From: Orientallactaga sibirica
Lineage: Eukaryota > Chordata > Mammalia > Rodentia > Dipodidae
Reading direction: 5' to 3'
NCBI GenBank assembly: GCA_036365145.1
Contig: JAEOAD010000012.1
Span: 43,717,001 to 43,781,000, forward strand
DNA: 64,000 nucleotides
Positions 22,600 to 34,197 of this stretch are shown piece by piece (the first letter of the stretch is position 1; each line of letters opens with the position of its first letter). The position numbers were made by a program, and so were the translations under genes. The notes beneath the pieces were generated by a model. It was not told where the DNA came from. It was given only the letters and a program-made list of their open reading frames with translations, and searched no databases.

Positions 22600-22823
22600 A
22601 AATTATTTTTTGAGAGAGAGGAGAGAGAGAGAAAGAAAAGGAGAATGAGAGAGAGAGAGAATGAATGAATGAATGAGAACCAGAGCCTCCCCTTTGTGCA
22701 AATGAACTCCAGAGGCATGCTCCACTTTGTTCATCTTGCTTCATATAAGTACTGAGTGGTCAAACCAGGCCATCCAGTTTGGCAAAGAATCATCTTTAAC
22801 TGCTGAGTCATCTCTCCAGACCC
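22600..22823 (-). mobile_element. DIP-a SINE, diverged
   Basis: Reverse copy with GA-rich tail including three GAAT units, 'aaatgaactccagaggcatg' and head end 'gagtcatctctccagaccc'. The 'gggcatgccagggcc' block is altered. Confidence 0.85.
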
Positions 22824-22910
22824 ATCAAGAGTCATTTTGATCATATTACATTTGACAGTATAGTCTTCAAAGTATTTATTTTTTGGTTTTGTTTCTGTCT
22901 ATAGCTTTCT

Positions 22911-23131
22911 ATTTTTTTAAATTTTTATTTATTTATTTGCAAGCAGAGAAAGAGATAGAAGAGAGACAGACAGAGAGAGAGAATGGGCATGCCAGGGCCT
23001 CTAGCCACTGCAAAAGAACTCCACATGCATGTGCCCCTTGTGCATCTGGCTTACGTGGGTCCTGGAGAATAGAACTGGGATCCTTTGGCTTTGCAGGCAA
23101 ACGCCTTAACCACTAAGCATTTCTCCAGCCC
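22911..23131 (-). mobile_element. DIP-a SINE
   Basis: Reverse copy: (TTTA)n tail, gagaatgggcatgccaggg, 'tggcttacgtgggtcctgg', 'tttggctttgcaggcaaacg' and head 'ttctccagccc'. Close to full length and modestly diverged. It sits one base from the next DIP-b. Confidence 0.93.
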
Positions 23132-23347
23132 TCTTTTTTTTTTGTTTGTTTTATTTTTGGAGAGAGGGACAGAGAGAGAGAGGGAGAGGAAGACAGATAG
23201 AGATGGGCACGCCAGCAGCCTCTCAGCTGCTGCAAACAAAATCCAGATGTGTCACTTTGCTAAATGTGGGACCTGGAGATTAGAACCAGCGTTCTTAGGC
23301 TTAGGAGGCTCCTTAACTGCTAAGCCATTTCTCCAGCTCTCCAGCCC
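23132..23347 (-). mobile_element. DIP-b SINE, internally deleted
   Basis: Reverse copy with 'agcagcctctcagctgctgc' and 'gggacctggagattagaacc'. The central 'gcggcattgcaccc' block is missing (aatccagatgtgtcactttg joins directly). The head repeats ctccagctctccagccc. Confidence 0.9.
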
Positions 23348-23371
23348 TCTTTTTTAAAAATTATATTTCTA

Positions 23372-23646
23372 CGGGCTGGAGAGATGGCTTAGCGGCTAAG
23401 GCGCCTGCCTGCTAAGCCTAAGAATGCTGGTTCCAATGTCCAGCGGTTCCAATGTCCAGGTCCCACGTTTAGCCAGATGCAAAGTGAGGCAAGGGCGCAA
23501 TGCCGCACTTGCCCACAAGGGGGCGCACGCATCTGGATTTCGTTCACAGCACCTGAGAGACTGCTGGTGCGCCCATTTCTGTCTCCCTCTCGCTCTCTGT
23601 CTATCTCTCTCTGTGTCTCTCTCCAAAAATAAATAAAAATAATAAT
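23372..23646 (+). mobile_element. DIP-b SINE, young, perfect 16-bp duplication, doubled B box
   Basis: Clean copy: gggctggagagatggcttag, then ggttccaatgtccagc followed by ggttccaatgtccagg (two B-box-like units), 'gcgcaatgccgcacttgccc' and tail ccaaaaataaataaaaat. Perfect flanking duplication aaaaattatatttcta at 23356-23371 and 23647-23662, so it is recent. It lies head-to-head with the minus DIP-b to its left. Confidence 0.97.
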
Positions 23647-23769
23647 AAAAATTATATTTCTAGATAAATATTTCTTGCTTTGGCATTTTTTATAATATCC
23701 AACAAGGTTTTTTGAATCAGATGTGCACCATAAAATAAAATTGTTTCTAATATGTACTCCCCAATTGAT

Positions 23770-24035
23770 AGAAATTTGGGAGGTGGAGCCTTGCTGGAGG
23801 TTTGCTATCTGGACAGACTTATGGGTATTATACCCAGCTCTCCTTTGTCAGTGTTCAGCTCACTCTCCTGCTGCTGTGTTCTACCTGCTTTTGACAAGGA
23901 GGTGATGTTCAACCTCTCTCCTTGTGCTATCTTTCCCTTAACATTATGAAGAGGGAGCTTCCTCTACTGAAGCCAAAATATAAACTTTCCTTCCGTCAGC
24001 TGCTCTGTCCCAGCAAGGAAAAGGTGGCTACAACA
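23770..24035 (+). mobile_element. LTR-like old rodent repeat (URR-like) copy
   Basis: Motifs 'gggaggtggagccttgctgg', 'gtgatgttcaacctctctc' and a 3' block 'gccaaaatataaactttcc' then 'gctgctctgtcccagcaagg'. The 3' block with its AATAAA-like signal is shared with copies at 37735, 41411, 50955 and 55085. Family name unverified. Confidence 0.55.
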
Positions 24036-24040
24036 TCCCA

Positions 24041-24879
24041 GAACACAGTTTTTTATGCTTATGCACAATATTACTTTGAAAGCACTTAACAAATTTGGGA
24101 CACATCAGAACATAAGCCTTTTTATACATGTTTGAACTGTACCAATAAAATATGGAGTCAAAGTGTATTCCTTCCTGGAGCTTTACTCTACTGCTACTGA
24201 AATATAATTTCAGAAGCTTTTAAAACATGCTGAATATAGTTCTATATCTATTAGTTTGTAAAGAAAGAACAACATGAAGGTCTGTCTATTCAGAAAAGTT
24301 ATCAGTTGGTCTCTCTGAAGAAGAATCATGTAACTAAAATGTTTACTATGTTCTTATGATTATTAGAAAAACTTCAGCTCTCTGCTAACTGTTTGAGTAA
24401 AGTGAGAAACAGATCTAATTAAAATTCAGGGCATCTTCCTGTCATTGATATAATGATTCAACTACCATTTCTAACCATTGACAACTAGAAAAATGAATTC
24501 TAGCTCTCTTTGCATATGTAATTTATTTTCTGATATCTGCAACAGATAGTGCATGATGAGATGGACTGATGAAGAAAATAAAATAAGCTGCAGATAATTC
24601 CTGTGCTTTCTAGAGTTCTCATGGCATCCACTTTGCAGAATATGGCAAAACTGGTAGAGCATAATATTCTAGCTATGTTGAATAGAAAGATAATTACATA
24701 AGGGGCACAGGCTATGTAATATATGAGGCAAAACACTGAAAAGGAGGAAATCCTTTTAAAGAAAGAATAAAGAGTTCGTCAGTTTCACATAAATAAACCA
24801 AACTCATAAAGGTAATATTGCATGTCTTACTCAGAATCAATATTTAAAATAGATTTCCATGTATGCATGTATGTCTGAT
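24041..24879. other. Unique AT-rich spacer
   Basis: No recognised repeat or coding signal. Confidence 0.5.
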
Positions 24880-25040
24880 GTGAACGTAGAAGGAGAACTA
24901 TTTGAAAGAGGAAGGGGACAAGTAGAAATGGGGAGAGTTCTTAAAATGAAAAAAGGACTTGAAAGACATCTATGTAAATGTCATGAAAAAAACTATCATT
25001 ATATATAATTAATATTTGGTATCAATAATAAAAATAGGAA
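24880..25040 (+). mobile_element. L1 3' end (old rodent subfamily)
   Basis: Characteristic L1 3' terminal order: 'gaagaggaaggggacaag'-like purine run, 'atctatgtaaatgtcatgaa', 'ataattaatatttggtat' and 'aataataaaaa'. Only the last 160 bases remain, a typical 5' truncation. Confidence 0.65.
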
Positions 25041-25214
25041 GGTTAAGTTATAAGTGTTTTAAAAATGTCCTTTATGCATTGCTTTATACTTACAAATATA
25101 TAAATATTAATTATAGACAGATTTTAAAGGAAATAAATGGAGATAATTTAAGAAATTGAACTGGTAATAAGAAACTAATGGACTGCTTTTGTTGTTATTG
25201 TTGTTGCATTTCAA

Positions 25215-25408
25215 ATTTTTTAAATGTTTTTTATTTATTTGTGTGTGTGTATATATGTCTGTGTGTGTGTGTGTGTTTAGGCACGTCAGGATCTTCTGCT
25301 GCTGCAAATGAATAACTCTCCATCTTTGCATGAGTGGCTGGAGAATTGAACCTAGTCCACAAGCTTTGCATGCAAAAGCGTTTAACCACTGAACCACCTC
25401 TGCAGCTC
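25215..25408 (-). mobile_element. Older DIP-like SINE with (GT)n in its tail
   Basis: Reverse copy with GT-rich tail (25241-25277), 'cttctgctgctgcaaatgaa', 'ggctggagaattgaacctag' and 'cactgaaccacctctgcagc'. The same variant lies in plus orientation at 57205. The GT tail replaces the usual CT/GA tail. Confidence 0.75.
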
Positions 25409-25493
25409 CCATGCTGCTTGGTTTTGTTTTGAGATAGAGAATTTCCCATAGTTAATCAGTAGTGAGTATAACAAGAGCTTCTTTGGTGTGTTT

Positions 25494-25575
25494 TATTTCC
25501 AGTGCTGGAGAGTAAAGTAAGGACTTTGTACCAGTTAGACACATGTTTCACCACTGAGCTCTATCCTTAGACCAT
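25494..25575 (-). mobile_element. Old ID-like SINE fragment
   Basis: Complement of a tRNA-Ala-like head: 'ttccagtgctggagagta', 'gacacatgtttcaccactga' and 'gctctatccttagacc'. No clear tail. Confidence 0.5.
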
Positions 25576-25579
25576 TGGT

Positions 25580-26032
25580 GATTTTCATAAGGATACAACA
25601 CAACTTCAAAAATGCTCATTTATTCTTATTGTAGCATATCATAACTAAGTATAAAAAATTTGAAATCAGGAAACCATAGCAAATATTTCCCTTAACAGTA
25701 CCTTTGAGGATATTTTTGGCTTTCAAAAATTCCATTATGATTTATCTTTCCCCTCCCCACAAAATCAGGATAGTATTATATACCGCTTAATACTATAACT
25801 AAATAGTGTTAAGTCTGTTCCATTTCTGGCATTAAATGAATGATCTACATGTGGCAAAGTTCAGTTTTCATTCAAATACTGCTACTAGAACTTTTACAAG
25901 TCTATTATGCACCTTCCAAGTCCCAAACAAGGCAATACAGGATAACTCCTCTGTTCTCGGTACTTCAGAAATCTTTCATGAATGTAACATCATTTTTCGT
26001 TAAGAGACATAGAAAAATGGTAAAGTAATGTC
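25580..26032. other. Unique AT-rich spacer
   Basis: No recognised feature in about 450 bases. Confidence 0.5.
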
Positions 26033-26045
26033 AAAAGCAATGGTA

Positions 26046-26343
26046 GGGCTGGAGAGATGGCTTAGCAGCTAAGGCGCCTGCCTGCTAAGCCTAAGAATGC
26101 TGGTTGCAATGTCCAGCGGTTCCAATCTCCAGGTCCCACGTTTAGCCAGATGCAAAGTGAGGCAAGGGCTCAATGCTGCACTTGCCCACAAGGGGGTGCA
26201 TACATCAGGATTTCATTCACAGCAGCTTGAGAGACTGCTGGTGCGCCCATTTCTGTCTCCCTCTCACTCTCTGTCTATCTCTCTCTGTCCCTCTCTCTCT
26301 CCAAAAATAAATAAAAAAGAATAATAAAAATTAAAAAAAAAAA
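26046..26343 (+). mobile_element. DIP-b SINE with doubled B box
   Basis: Near-identical layout to the copy at 23372: ggttgcaatgtccagc then ggttccaatctccagg, 'gcacttgcccacaagggggt' and a tail of ccaaaaataaataaaa. Flanked by caatggta at 26038-26045 and 26344-26351. The shared doubled B box marks a distinct DIP-b sublineage. Confidence 0.95.
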
Positions 26344-26656
26344 CAATGGTAAATTATCAGTTATGTCCATTAAGATAAAGGTTTGGTTCTCATTGTAATG
26401 CAGCTATATTTTTACTTAAATTTGATGACTAGAGACATGTTTCCTAATGTTATCCACCATCCAGTAGTAATCATATTAAAATATTTATAAATGAAAAGCA
26501 AACTTTAAATCTATATTATACAAATGAACTTAAAATTTTGAAATTTGTTGTCCATGAAGCATATATATCATAATGTATGCACATATGTAATATCATAAAA
26601 TATGTAGCTCTTGATTTATGTAATCATTTATATTTGTTAAAATAATAGGTGTCAAT

Positions 26657-26840
26657 GGGCTTGAAAAAAATGTCAGTGGTTAAAGTGCTTGCCTAAAAAG
26701 CCTGAGGACCCAGGTTTGATCCCCAATACCCATGTAAAATCAGTTGTCACATGCATCTGAAGTTTGTTAGCAGTGGCTAGAGGTCTTAGTAGATCCATTC
26801 TCTCCCTCTCTCTTTCTGGTAAATAAAATAAATAAAAATC
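26657..26840 (+). mobile_element. DIP-a SINE, diverged
   Basis: Plus copy: 'tcagtggttaaagtgcttgc', 'caggtttgatccccaatacc', 'gtttgttagcagtggctaga' and tail (AAATA)n. The head is eroded. Confidence 0.88.
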
Positions 26841-27067
26841 GGTATAAAATGGTGTATTTTCAAGGTGTAGTTATGCTATTCCTTTTTTGCTACTATCATT
26901 ATAATTGGCTAAATAAAGAAATATCACCTGTATCAATATTGTATTTTCACTATATTTATACCTAAATGCATATTTTAAAAAAATATTTCACTTTCTCAGT
27001 TGCTGTACAAATTATTTGATATTCAACTAAATTATTTTTTGATAGCACCAAAAGTACAACTGATGGG

Positions 27068-27985
27068 GGTAAATAAAGCTGATTTTGAAAAGCAGAACAC
27101 TCATTCACCATTCATGTTCCTTACATCAAAAGAGTCCTCATTATTTCTGTTCCCCCAGTGCAGAAAAACTTGGCCCAATCACAAAACTTATAATACTTCA
27201 AATAATTGCAGATAAACCTAGCTGTTGTCTTTATCAGGTAGCTTTCTTTCTGTGCCGTATTCATCTGTTCACACCAGTCTATGTCTACACAATGCAACCC
27301 TACAGAATTTCTCAGAACACAGGCAGGCAGAACAGGACAATCCTTTCATGAAAACTGATTCGATCCCAGTCCCTACTAAGTTCTTTCTTCCCTCATAAAC
27401 CAAACCTCACAGCCTACAGTTCTTCCTGCATTCTGGTCCCTTCACCTCTGCCCAGAATCTATCAAGCTATACTTACAGCACTGCAAAGCATCTCTTAGGC
27501 CAAGGTTTAAAATCTTTCCACATCCCCCCCTCCAAATCAGTTCCAAAAGGCCAAACACCACACAGTCTGGTTTCTAGCAACAATGACCCCATATCTCTAG
27601 TACCAATTTTACTGTTGCAGCTCCTTTCTCATTACTGGTACAAAGAACCTGGCCAAAAGCAGCTTGTGGGAGGCAAGGCTTTATGTTGGATTCCATACTG
27701 AAGAAGAGGCTCTATGATGGAAACATGGAATGAGCAGAGGCTGGTCGTCATCTCCTGGCCAATGTCATTATCAATATATTACCTGTTTAATAATCATTTG
27801 CTCCTGAGAAAGAAAGCAGTTGGAGAGTGTGCCAGACACTGGCAAGGGACATTGGTTATAACTCCTATAAGCCTTCCCCCAAGAACATACCTCCCAGAGG
27901 CTCCAATTCTCAAACTGCCACCATCTGTGGAGCTAGCATTCAGAATACATGAATTTATGGTGGACATGTAATTCACCAGGCATAC
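27068..27985 (+). mobile_element. Old medium-reiteration rodent repeat, ~0.9 kb copy
   Basis: Aligns by eye in order with 49214-50290: 'cacaatgcaaccctacag', 'ccaaacctcacagcct', 'gcactgcaaagcatctctta', 'agttccaaaaggccaaac', 'aaaagcagcttgtgggagg' and 'ggcattcagaatacatgaat'-like end. Relative to that copy it has about 40 extra bases near 27770-27815 which include a 25-base segment repeated at 28683. Confidence 0.65.
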
Positions 27986-28613
27986 TTCTATAACTAGCAC
28001 TTTCAACAACTTATTTGAAGGAACATCTTTCTGAAAGGTGATGCATTATTTTTTAAATGATAAGTATATTAATAAGTATGTATTTGATACAGAAAGCACA
28101 AAATATTAGACATTTCTGGTAGGATGAATGAAAGTGATAAGTTCTTATATTAACAATAACATAATTCACTATGTCAAAACATCGAGGCTGTTGGTTTTGC
28201 CTATTTTGCATTTTTTATTTAGCTTTCTATTACTTTCCAGTTATTTTACTGTGACAAATGGTGAATTTATTTCAAAAAAAAATATTCTTTACATTTCCTG
28301 GAAATGAGGCATTTAAAGTGATCAGAAAGCCAAAATATGGTAAGGGTTCACTCCCATCCTTGCAGTATTAAAAGAGGACAAGTTAGTGATGGATACTAAA
28401 GTTTTGAACTTTTGCTTTTTTCTCTACCCAACTTTTAAGTAATACAGAAAATATAAATCAGCTTGAGAGCATTTTACAGTGTACCACAAAAGAAACTTTA
28501 TGGGTTACTTCAGTTGTGTTTATCTGATCATTGTTTGTACCTATGATGAAAAAAAAATATCTGTAGATAATCTAAAGTTCTCATGTACATCAGATGTGGG
28601 TTTTGAGCTTGAA

Positions 28614-28707
28614 TTTTTTTTTTTTTTTTTTTTTTTGGAAAACTACTTATTTCATTTTGGTAATCAATTACATTCTTCCAAGTAATAATCATTTGCTCCT
28701 GAGAAAG
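28614..28707. repeat. Poly-T tract and second copy of a 25-bp direct repeat
   Basis: A 23-base poly-T (28614-28636) precedes unique sequence ending in a 25-base string at 28683-28707 that is identical to 27788-27812. The two copies have different flanks. Confidence 0.85.
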
Positions 28708-29818
28708 TGTGAACCATTTTTTCAGGCATAATTAAAACAAAATTTTAGAAAGAATATAAACTATTTTCCTCTTAACTGATATAATCCCAATATTCTTCCT
28801 CAAAATAATGACATCCTGTTTTGTATTTAATCTCACCTATTCAAGTTAAATGCATTAGTGAGGTTTACAGATTTCATAGTTCATGTACTCTTAATGTTTT
28901 TTTCAATGTCCACTTTCAAATAAAAGTAATTACCTCATGTATTTTATAGTGAGAAGAATCTGTTATGATTACAAGTAGTTGGACTCCAGCTCTAAATTAT
29001 CTTCAAAGGTGAAATTTGCCATATTTATAGATATATTACATAATAGAGAAAACTGGATTAGGCATATTAAAAATTGCTCACTAATGCCAAATGATATTAC
29101 TGATATTTTATTAATTCTCACAGGTCATTGTGCTTCATGTGCCTTGGTGTTTTGTACAATCAGACTTAAGCTTCAAATAAACCTTAAATATTGGAAATAT
29201 CACTTTTGTAATTTAGATTGCTATAGTGTAATAACTAGAAAGTAACTATACTGATTTCAAAGCCAGATCACTGAATCTGAAGCTCGGGGCTTAACAAGTC
29301 TGCATAGTAAAGCATTCTTGGATATAATCACTAGGGAGATAATTTCTTATGACCACTCTTGTATAAACCATTTAAATTTTCCACCACTGAGAACTTCTGT
29401 GCCCCCTATAAGTATGCCACGTGGGATGTAAAACTATACACTTCACTTTTCTTTATAAATGATCATCAAGCAAGTGGAGAGCCTTTTTTCAGAAGTCATG
29501 AGGAAGAAATGAACTAGTGCCACATCCCTCATCAACTTCATGCACATGACAAAACCTTCTGTAGGTGTTTATTGTGCCATGAAATGTTCCACTATTAATG
29601 CTTCTCCATTCCCAGCAGGGAAAAGAAACTTCACACAATACATTTCTCTTCAATGTCTACCCACGGATCAAACAACAAATACCATTGTGCCAAAGACAAA
29701 AGGCCAATTATTTTCTGCTTTATAACTGTTTGGGTAGCAACAGGAGGGTGGCATCATGCACAAGTCTGAGAATAGAGCCAGCGTAGTTTAAATCTTGATG
29801 ATGTTACCCCAATTCTGG
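28708..29818. other. Unique spacer
   Basis: About 1.1 kb with no recognised repeat. GC content rises modestly near 29380-29700, where short frames occur, but no splice-flanked coding block was convincing. Confidence 0.45.
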
Positions 29819-29925
29819 GGTTTTGGAACTAGAAAGAATCCCAGAGATTAAATCTCCCCAACTTCCTTAACTGGCAGATGAAGAAATTCAGACTCAGAAT
29901 TGAAGAGTAGCTTATTTGTCATGAT
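29819..29925 (+). mobile_element. Ancient MIR-like fragment
   Basis: 'ggaactagaaagaatcccag', 'agattaaatctccccaactt' and 'ggcagatgaagaaattcaga' follow the order of the conserved MIR/related core ('gatgaggaaactgag' type). Very old and diverged. Confidence 0.5.
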
Positions 29926-30146
29926 ATTAACCAATGTCGGCATAGACTTTGAGGAGACATCTTTTGCATTATCTAAATGCCACTCATCACTTTATTTACT
30001 AGGTTTATTTGATGCATCCTGACAAAAAATGAATTTTTAAATTTAATCTCATCAAAATTACCCTAGGTCCATTGCTACTACCAAAGCCTTGAGTCATCCT
30101 GCCCAGTACATGAGTCATTTGTTGATACTCATAAGCACATTCTAAA

Positions 30147-30302
30147 CTAGGTGTGGTGGTGCACGCCTTTAATCCCAGTACTCAGAGAATGAGGTAGGAG
30201 GATTACCATGAGTTCAAGGCCACCCTGAGAGTACATACTTAATTCCAGGTTAGTCTAGGCTAGAGTGAGACCCTACCTTGAAAAACCACAAATAAAAACA
30301 CA
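30147..30302 (+). mobile_element. B1-type SINE
   Basis: 'ctaggtgtggtggtgcacgc', 'ctttaatcccagtactcag', 'ggccaccctgagagtacata' and 'gagtgagaccctaccttga' followed by an A-rich tail. Full length. Confidence 0.93.
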
Positions 30303-30491
30303 CGCTCTTTTCTATTTTTATTCTGTTTGTAAAAATTTTATGATAACTGCTATTTCCTATAGGGTGACAAGGGTGATAGTCATCCTGAATTGCCTTGAAA
30401 TAAATTTATGTGCATTTGGGATTTTAAATAGGAAAATTGGGAATGTCATTAGAAAACTTGTATGAGATGGTCCTGCTAGCATGAAACCAGG

Positions 30492-30575
30492 ATGTGTGTG
30501 TGTATGTGTGTATATACTATATACTATACTATACTGTAAATATATATTCCTTCATGTGAAATACAATTAGAATTA

Positions 30576-30620
<45 letters not shown>
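30492..30620. repeat. (GT)n/(TATAC)n and 42-bp (AT)n microsatellites
   Basis: 30492-30540 is GT-rich then TATAC-like repeats; 30579-30620 is pure AT. The AT array is self-complementary and a likely polymorphic site. Confidence 0.93.
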
Positions 30621-30624
<4 letters not shown>

Positions 30625-33349
30625 TATATTATTATAAAATGTTAGCTTATCTGATTGTTTCAAGGTTTTCAAATATGCCAGTGAGGAAAAAAGTAGAAAT
30701 AAGCAGTTGATGGATTCAGAAAATAAATAATCAAACCCCTTCACTGTAAGAATAGGATCCCTTCAAGATGGCTTTTAGATTAATCTCAAGAAAGTGCCCA
30801 TCACTATAATGAGTGAAGCTTGGCAAAACTATCTTCACCTCCGTTCCCCTGCTGTCACAAACAACAAACCCTATACTTAGAACCTGCTTGCATTGTTGAG
30901 ATAAAATTTGTCATGTCACTTCCTGTATAGTTTCTGATTGTGTTTATGGTGAGGGACTGGTCCACAAAGTCTTCCTAGAATTGCAGTTATCAGCTATTCA
31001 CAGCTATCACAAACCATAAATTACTATTTTTTTCTTTTGCAATCATCCACTTTCAATAGTTTTTTTCCAGACCCTTCAATGAAGAATTTAGGTATTTGGT
31101 AATTTTCTGTGAACCCCAACATTCACTTTGTCCACAGTGAGAATTCTTTATTCATTGTTCAAAGGAATGTCTTTACAAAAGCCTGTTTAATGTTTTTTTT
31201 TTTATATAAAGGGTATTTTGTGGTTTTGTTAGCAATTTCTCTTGATCTATTGATCAAAATTACTACATCAACTTATGATGACATGTTTTGTGTCAATTTC
31301 TCCGGGCTTGTATTCTATCTCTGTGCTCAAAGATTTAGTTCCTACAGTATTCATAATTGCCTTCCACTCTAAGCATCAAAAATAACATTTTGTTCTAAAA
31401 GTTCTTTAAAATGAACTTGAAGAAGGTAGAGTGCTTTATGTTAATAAAACTGACCTATGCATGATTGGGAGACTGTCATAAAGAGACATTCTTAAAAGGT
31501 GCAAGTATTTTCTTCAAGGAACAATTGGACTGACTTCCTGCATGAATTTAACAATTGTTAATTTTGTTTTGTGTTGCTTGCTATTCTCTTCATATTAAGC
31601 AAATTCTAATAAATTAAATTTTGTATGCTACTAACCCGCTGTGAATATAAGCAAGCAACCTTTGAAAAGCAAATGCGAATTCTTTCCAGATAAAAATAAT
31701 AGAAAACTTAACATTATTTTTATAATTTTCATACAAAATGACAAGTACTTAACCATTAATTATCAGTGATAAAAGAACAGGGAAGCACAAGAAAAGAAAC
31801 ATATGTAGAAACACATTCCTAGAAAATTAGTGAAGTACCCCATAAAGTAAAATGTAATAAATATGTTAAGAATAGGAATATAATGAATTATAGCACAAAA
31901 ATTAATCAATAAATTAATTAAAATGGTATCAACTGTAAATTCCAGCATTAAGATACAAACAAACATTAGTTACAGATGCAAAAAGTTAAAAATGCAGGAT
32001 CAGAGGATTTAGGAATGTAGAGTCCATGAGTCTCAAACGAGCCTATACATCTACCTCTATCCCACACATGTAGCCCCATTTTTACGAGTTTGGCAGAAGT
32101 ATTTAGGTTCAAATTTTTGCCTTTTAACTTTTGTGACTTGAGAGTTCCAGGCTTTTTTGTGTTCAGATAAGGTTTTCTTCAAAGGCTATGTATGAGCAAG
32201 GACTTTTACACCCCTATGCTTTGTTTTAAAGTGTTGATTTATAGATGCAATTCTGTAATTTTCTTTCTTCAGTGACCTAGCTATTGCAGTTCCACAGTCC
32301 TTATGATATGAATTCCCCCCTTGTCACTTTCTCCAGATTTGTATCACCTAATGAATTTCATTCTGCTGCACTCTCACACAGGCCATCACAGGTAGGACAG
32401 TGAGCTGTCCTAGTATCTAACAAGGATGTGGGACCACCCCTTGTCATTTAACTGGTAATTTCTACAACTCTGGAATTGCTTCCCTCATATAAAGTATTTG
32501 GCATTTCTTCTCTTTGGTCTTTAGAAACAAGGTCAGAGAGAAAAGGTCTCATTTTTAATGGTTTATCAAGCACAATCTTTTATAGCAAGAAGAATGAAAA
32601 TATTGGCATTGGACAAGGAACAAAACTAAATATAAAACAAACCAAAGTCATGTATCCTCTGGCAAAACAGTTTCAACAGGACATAACAGGAATGACCTGA
32701 AACATGAACTGTCGGTCTCACTGTCTTTTAATTTGTCTGTTAATCACCATTTGATTCTCAGAGATGGAGATGAGGGTTGGGTTAGACAAGACATCCAAGG
32801 ACATGGAATTCTAGTTCTACAGACTTAATGAAGACACTATAACCTTTGGGTGTGTGTTAGCACTTTTCAGAGAAATAAACAAATTTATGTATATTCATGC
32901 ATATGTAGGTGTGTGTATATGAGACAGTACAGAGAGGTAGTAGAAGGAGTTGGATCACATGAGGATAGATGTTGAAAAGCATCAAAATTTTGCATAATCC
33001 AATGTCTAAGCACAAGTTTCTGAGAATGAAGGAAGGCAATGATGGAAGAAAAGTCAATTCCTCCAAAGCCAGAGAAATGGGAGAGATGATGATCGTTTTC
33101 CAGTATGAAAGAGAACAGATAGGGAAATGAGAACGGCTGATGTTCCAGTTCAGGTTATGAGAAGAAGGACATCTCATCTCAATGCAGTCAGGAGGGTGGT
33201 ACACCTTGATATTTGATTTTTCCCATTTTCTTGAGAAGCATGAATTCAAATTCAGGCCCTGTGTATGTTAGACCAGTGCTCCATTACTGACATGTAACCT
33301 CAGTACCTTCCCTCTTATCAAGCCTTTTGATTTTACAGACTAACCACAC
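30621..33349. other. Long unmarked AT-rich stretch
   Basis: About 2.7 kb with no SINE or LINE recognised. The 130-codon minus frame at 32857-33249 lacks domain features. The last ~80 bases might belong to the retroviral element on the right if the SINE at 33350 inserted inside it, but this cannot be decided by eye. Confidence 0.45.
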
Positions 33350-33591
33350 CAATTGTTATTTATTTTTATATGTTGTCAGGCAAAGAGAGAAATGGGAGGA
33401 TGGAAGGATTGAGAGATGGAGGGAGGAAGGGAGAAACAGAAAATCTGTGACCAGGGCCTCTTGCCACTGCAAACAAACCATTCATATGTGCCACTTTGTG
33501 CTTCTGGCCTTATGTAGGTCCTGAGGAATCAAACCTACCCTGGTAGGCTTTGCAAGCAAGCATGTTTACCCATTGGGCTATTTCTCCAGCC
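33350..33591 (-). mobile_element. DIP-a SINE at the left edge of the retroviral fragment
   Basis: Reverse copy: T-rich tail, purine-rich GA/GGA run, 'cagggcctcttgccactgca', 'gcttctggccttatgtaggt' and head 'gggctatttctccagccc'. Flanks agactaaccacaccaa and agattaaacataaccaa may be a worn duplication, which would mean it inserted into retroviral DNA. Confidence 0.88.
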
Positions 33592-33840
33592 CAAAGATTA
33601 AACATAACCAACTAAAAAAGGCATTATTAACCCTAAATATTTTAAATTTTTCTAAAGAAGATAGACACTTGTCCCCTTTTCAAAAACATTGGACCTCAGC
33701 TGTCACCTACAGATCCATCTGGGTCAAATGGAGGGACCCATTAACTGGGGCCCCCTCCTCACAGCAGGGAGAGAATTTGGATGTGTCTTTCCTCAAGAGG
33801 AAAAAAGACCTATTTGGGTACCAGCAAGAGACTTAAAATA
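33592..33840 (+). pseudogene. Retroviral integrase C-terminal domain, frameshifted
   Basis: One frame reads LKKALLTLNILNF and VKWRDPLTG, then coding continues in a second frame with GCVFPQEEKRPIWVPARDL. These blocks are the end of the integrase core and the SH3-like DNA-binding C-terminal domain of class II (IAP/MMTV-like) retroviruses. The frame change occurs at or near the ggggccccctcc run at 33747-33758, and several residues expected between the two blocks are missing, so a small deletion is likely. Catalytic DDE residues lie in the absent upstream part. The native enzyme joins proviral DNA to host DNA; this remnant cannot. Confidence 0.82.
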
Positions 33841-34044
33841 TTCACCCCAACAAGGGGATGATAATAATCAATTCTCCAGGGAGTGTCCCACCCCTGAGAA
33901 CTATGCCTCTGTTTCTTCCCCAGGAACAACTGAAGGTGTGGATGCTACTAGATCCGAATGAAGCCAGAAAAGCTCCAGAAAGATTTACAGAAGAGGAGAC
34001 GGGACTTCCAAGACAACCTGCTGTGGACGAACTTACATGGCTTC

Positions 34045-34138
34045 TTACCCTACCTTCTCCCTCCCCTTGGACCCCTCCTTGTTCTTGCTCTTTACCCTAC
34101 CTTCTCCCTCCCCCTGAACCCCTCCTTCTTCTTATCCT
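34045..34138. repeat. 47-bp tandem duplication in env remnant
   Basis: Units 34045-34091 and 34092-34138 both start ttaccctaccttctccctcc and differ at a handful of bases. It disrupts the reading frame. Confidence 0.9.
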
Positions 34139-34197
34139 CACTCTCGGGCCCTGTGTAATTAATAAGATTACACAATTCATTCACCAACAGCTTGAGG

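Noticed and set aside
23372..23450. tRNA-like A and B boxes as a possible tRNA gene
   Set aside because: They are the Pol III promoter of a DIP SINE; no cloverleaf or anticodon arm can be drawn.
32857..33249. 130-codon minus-strand frame
   Set aside because: No recognisable domain and composition like random AT-rich DNA; no splice sites or partner exons noticed.
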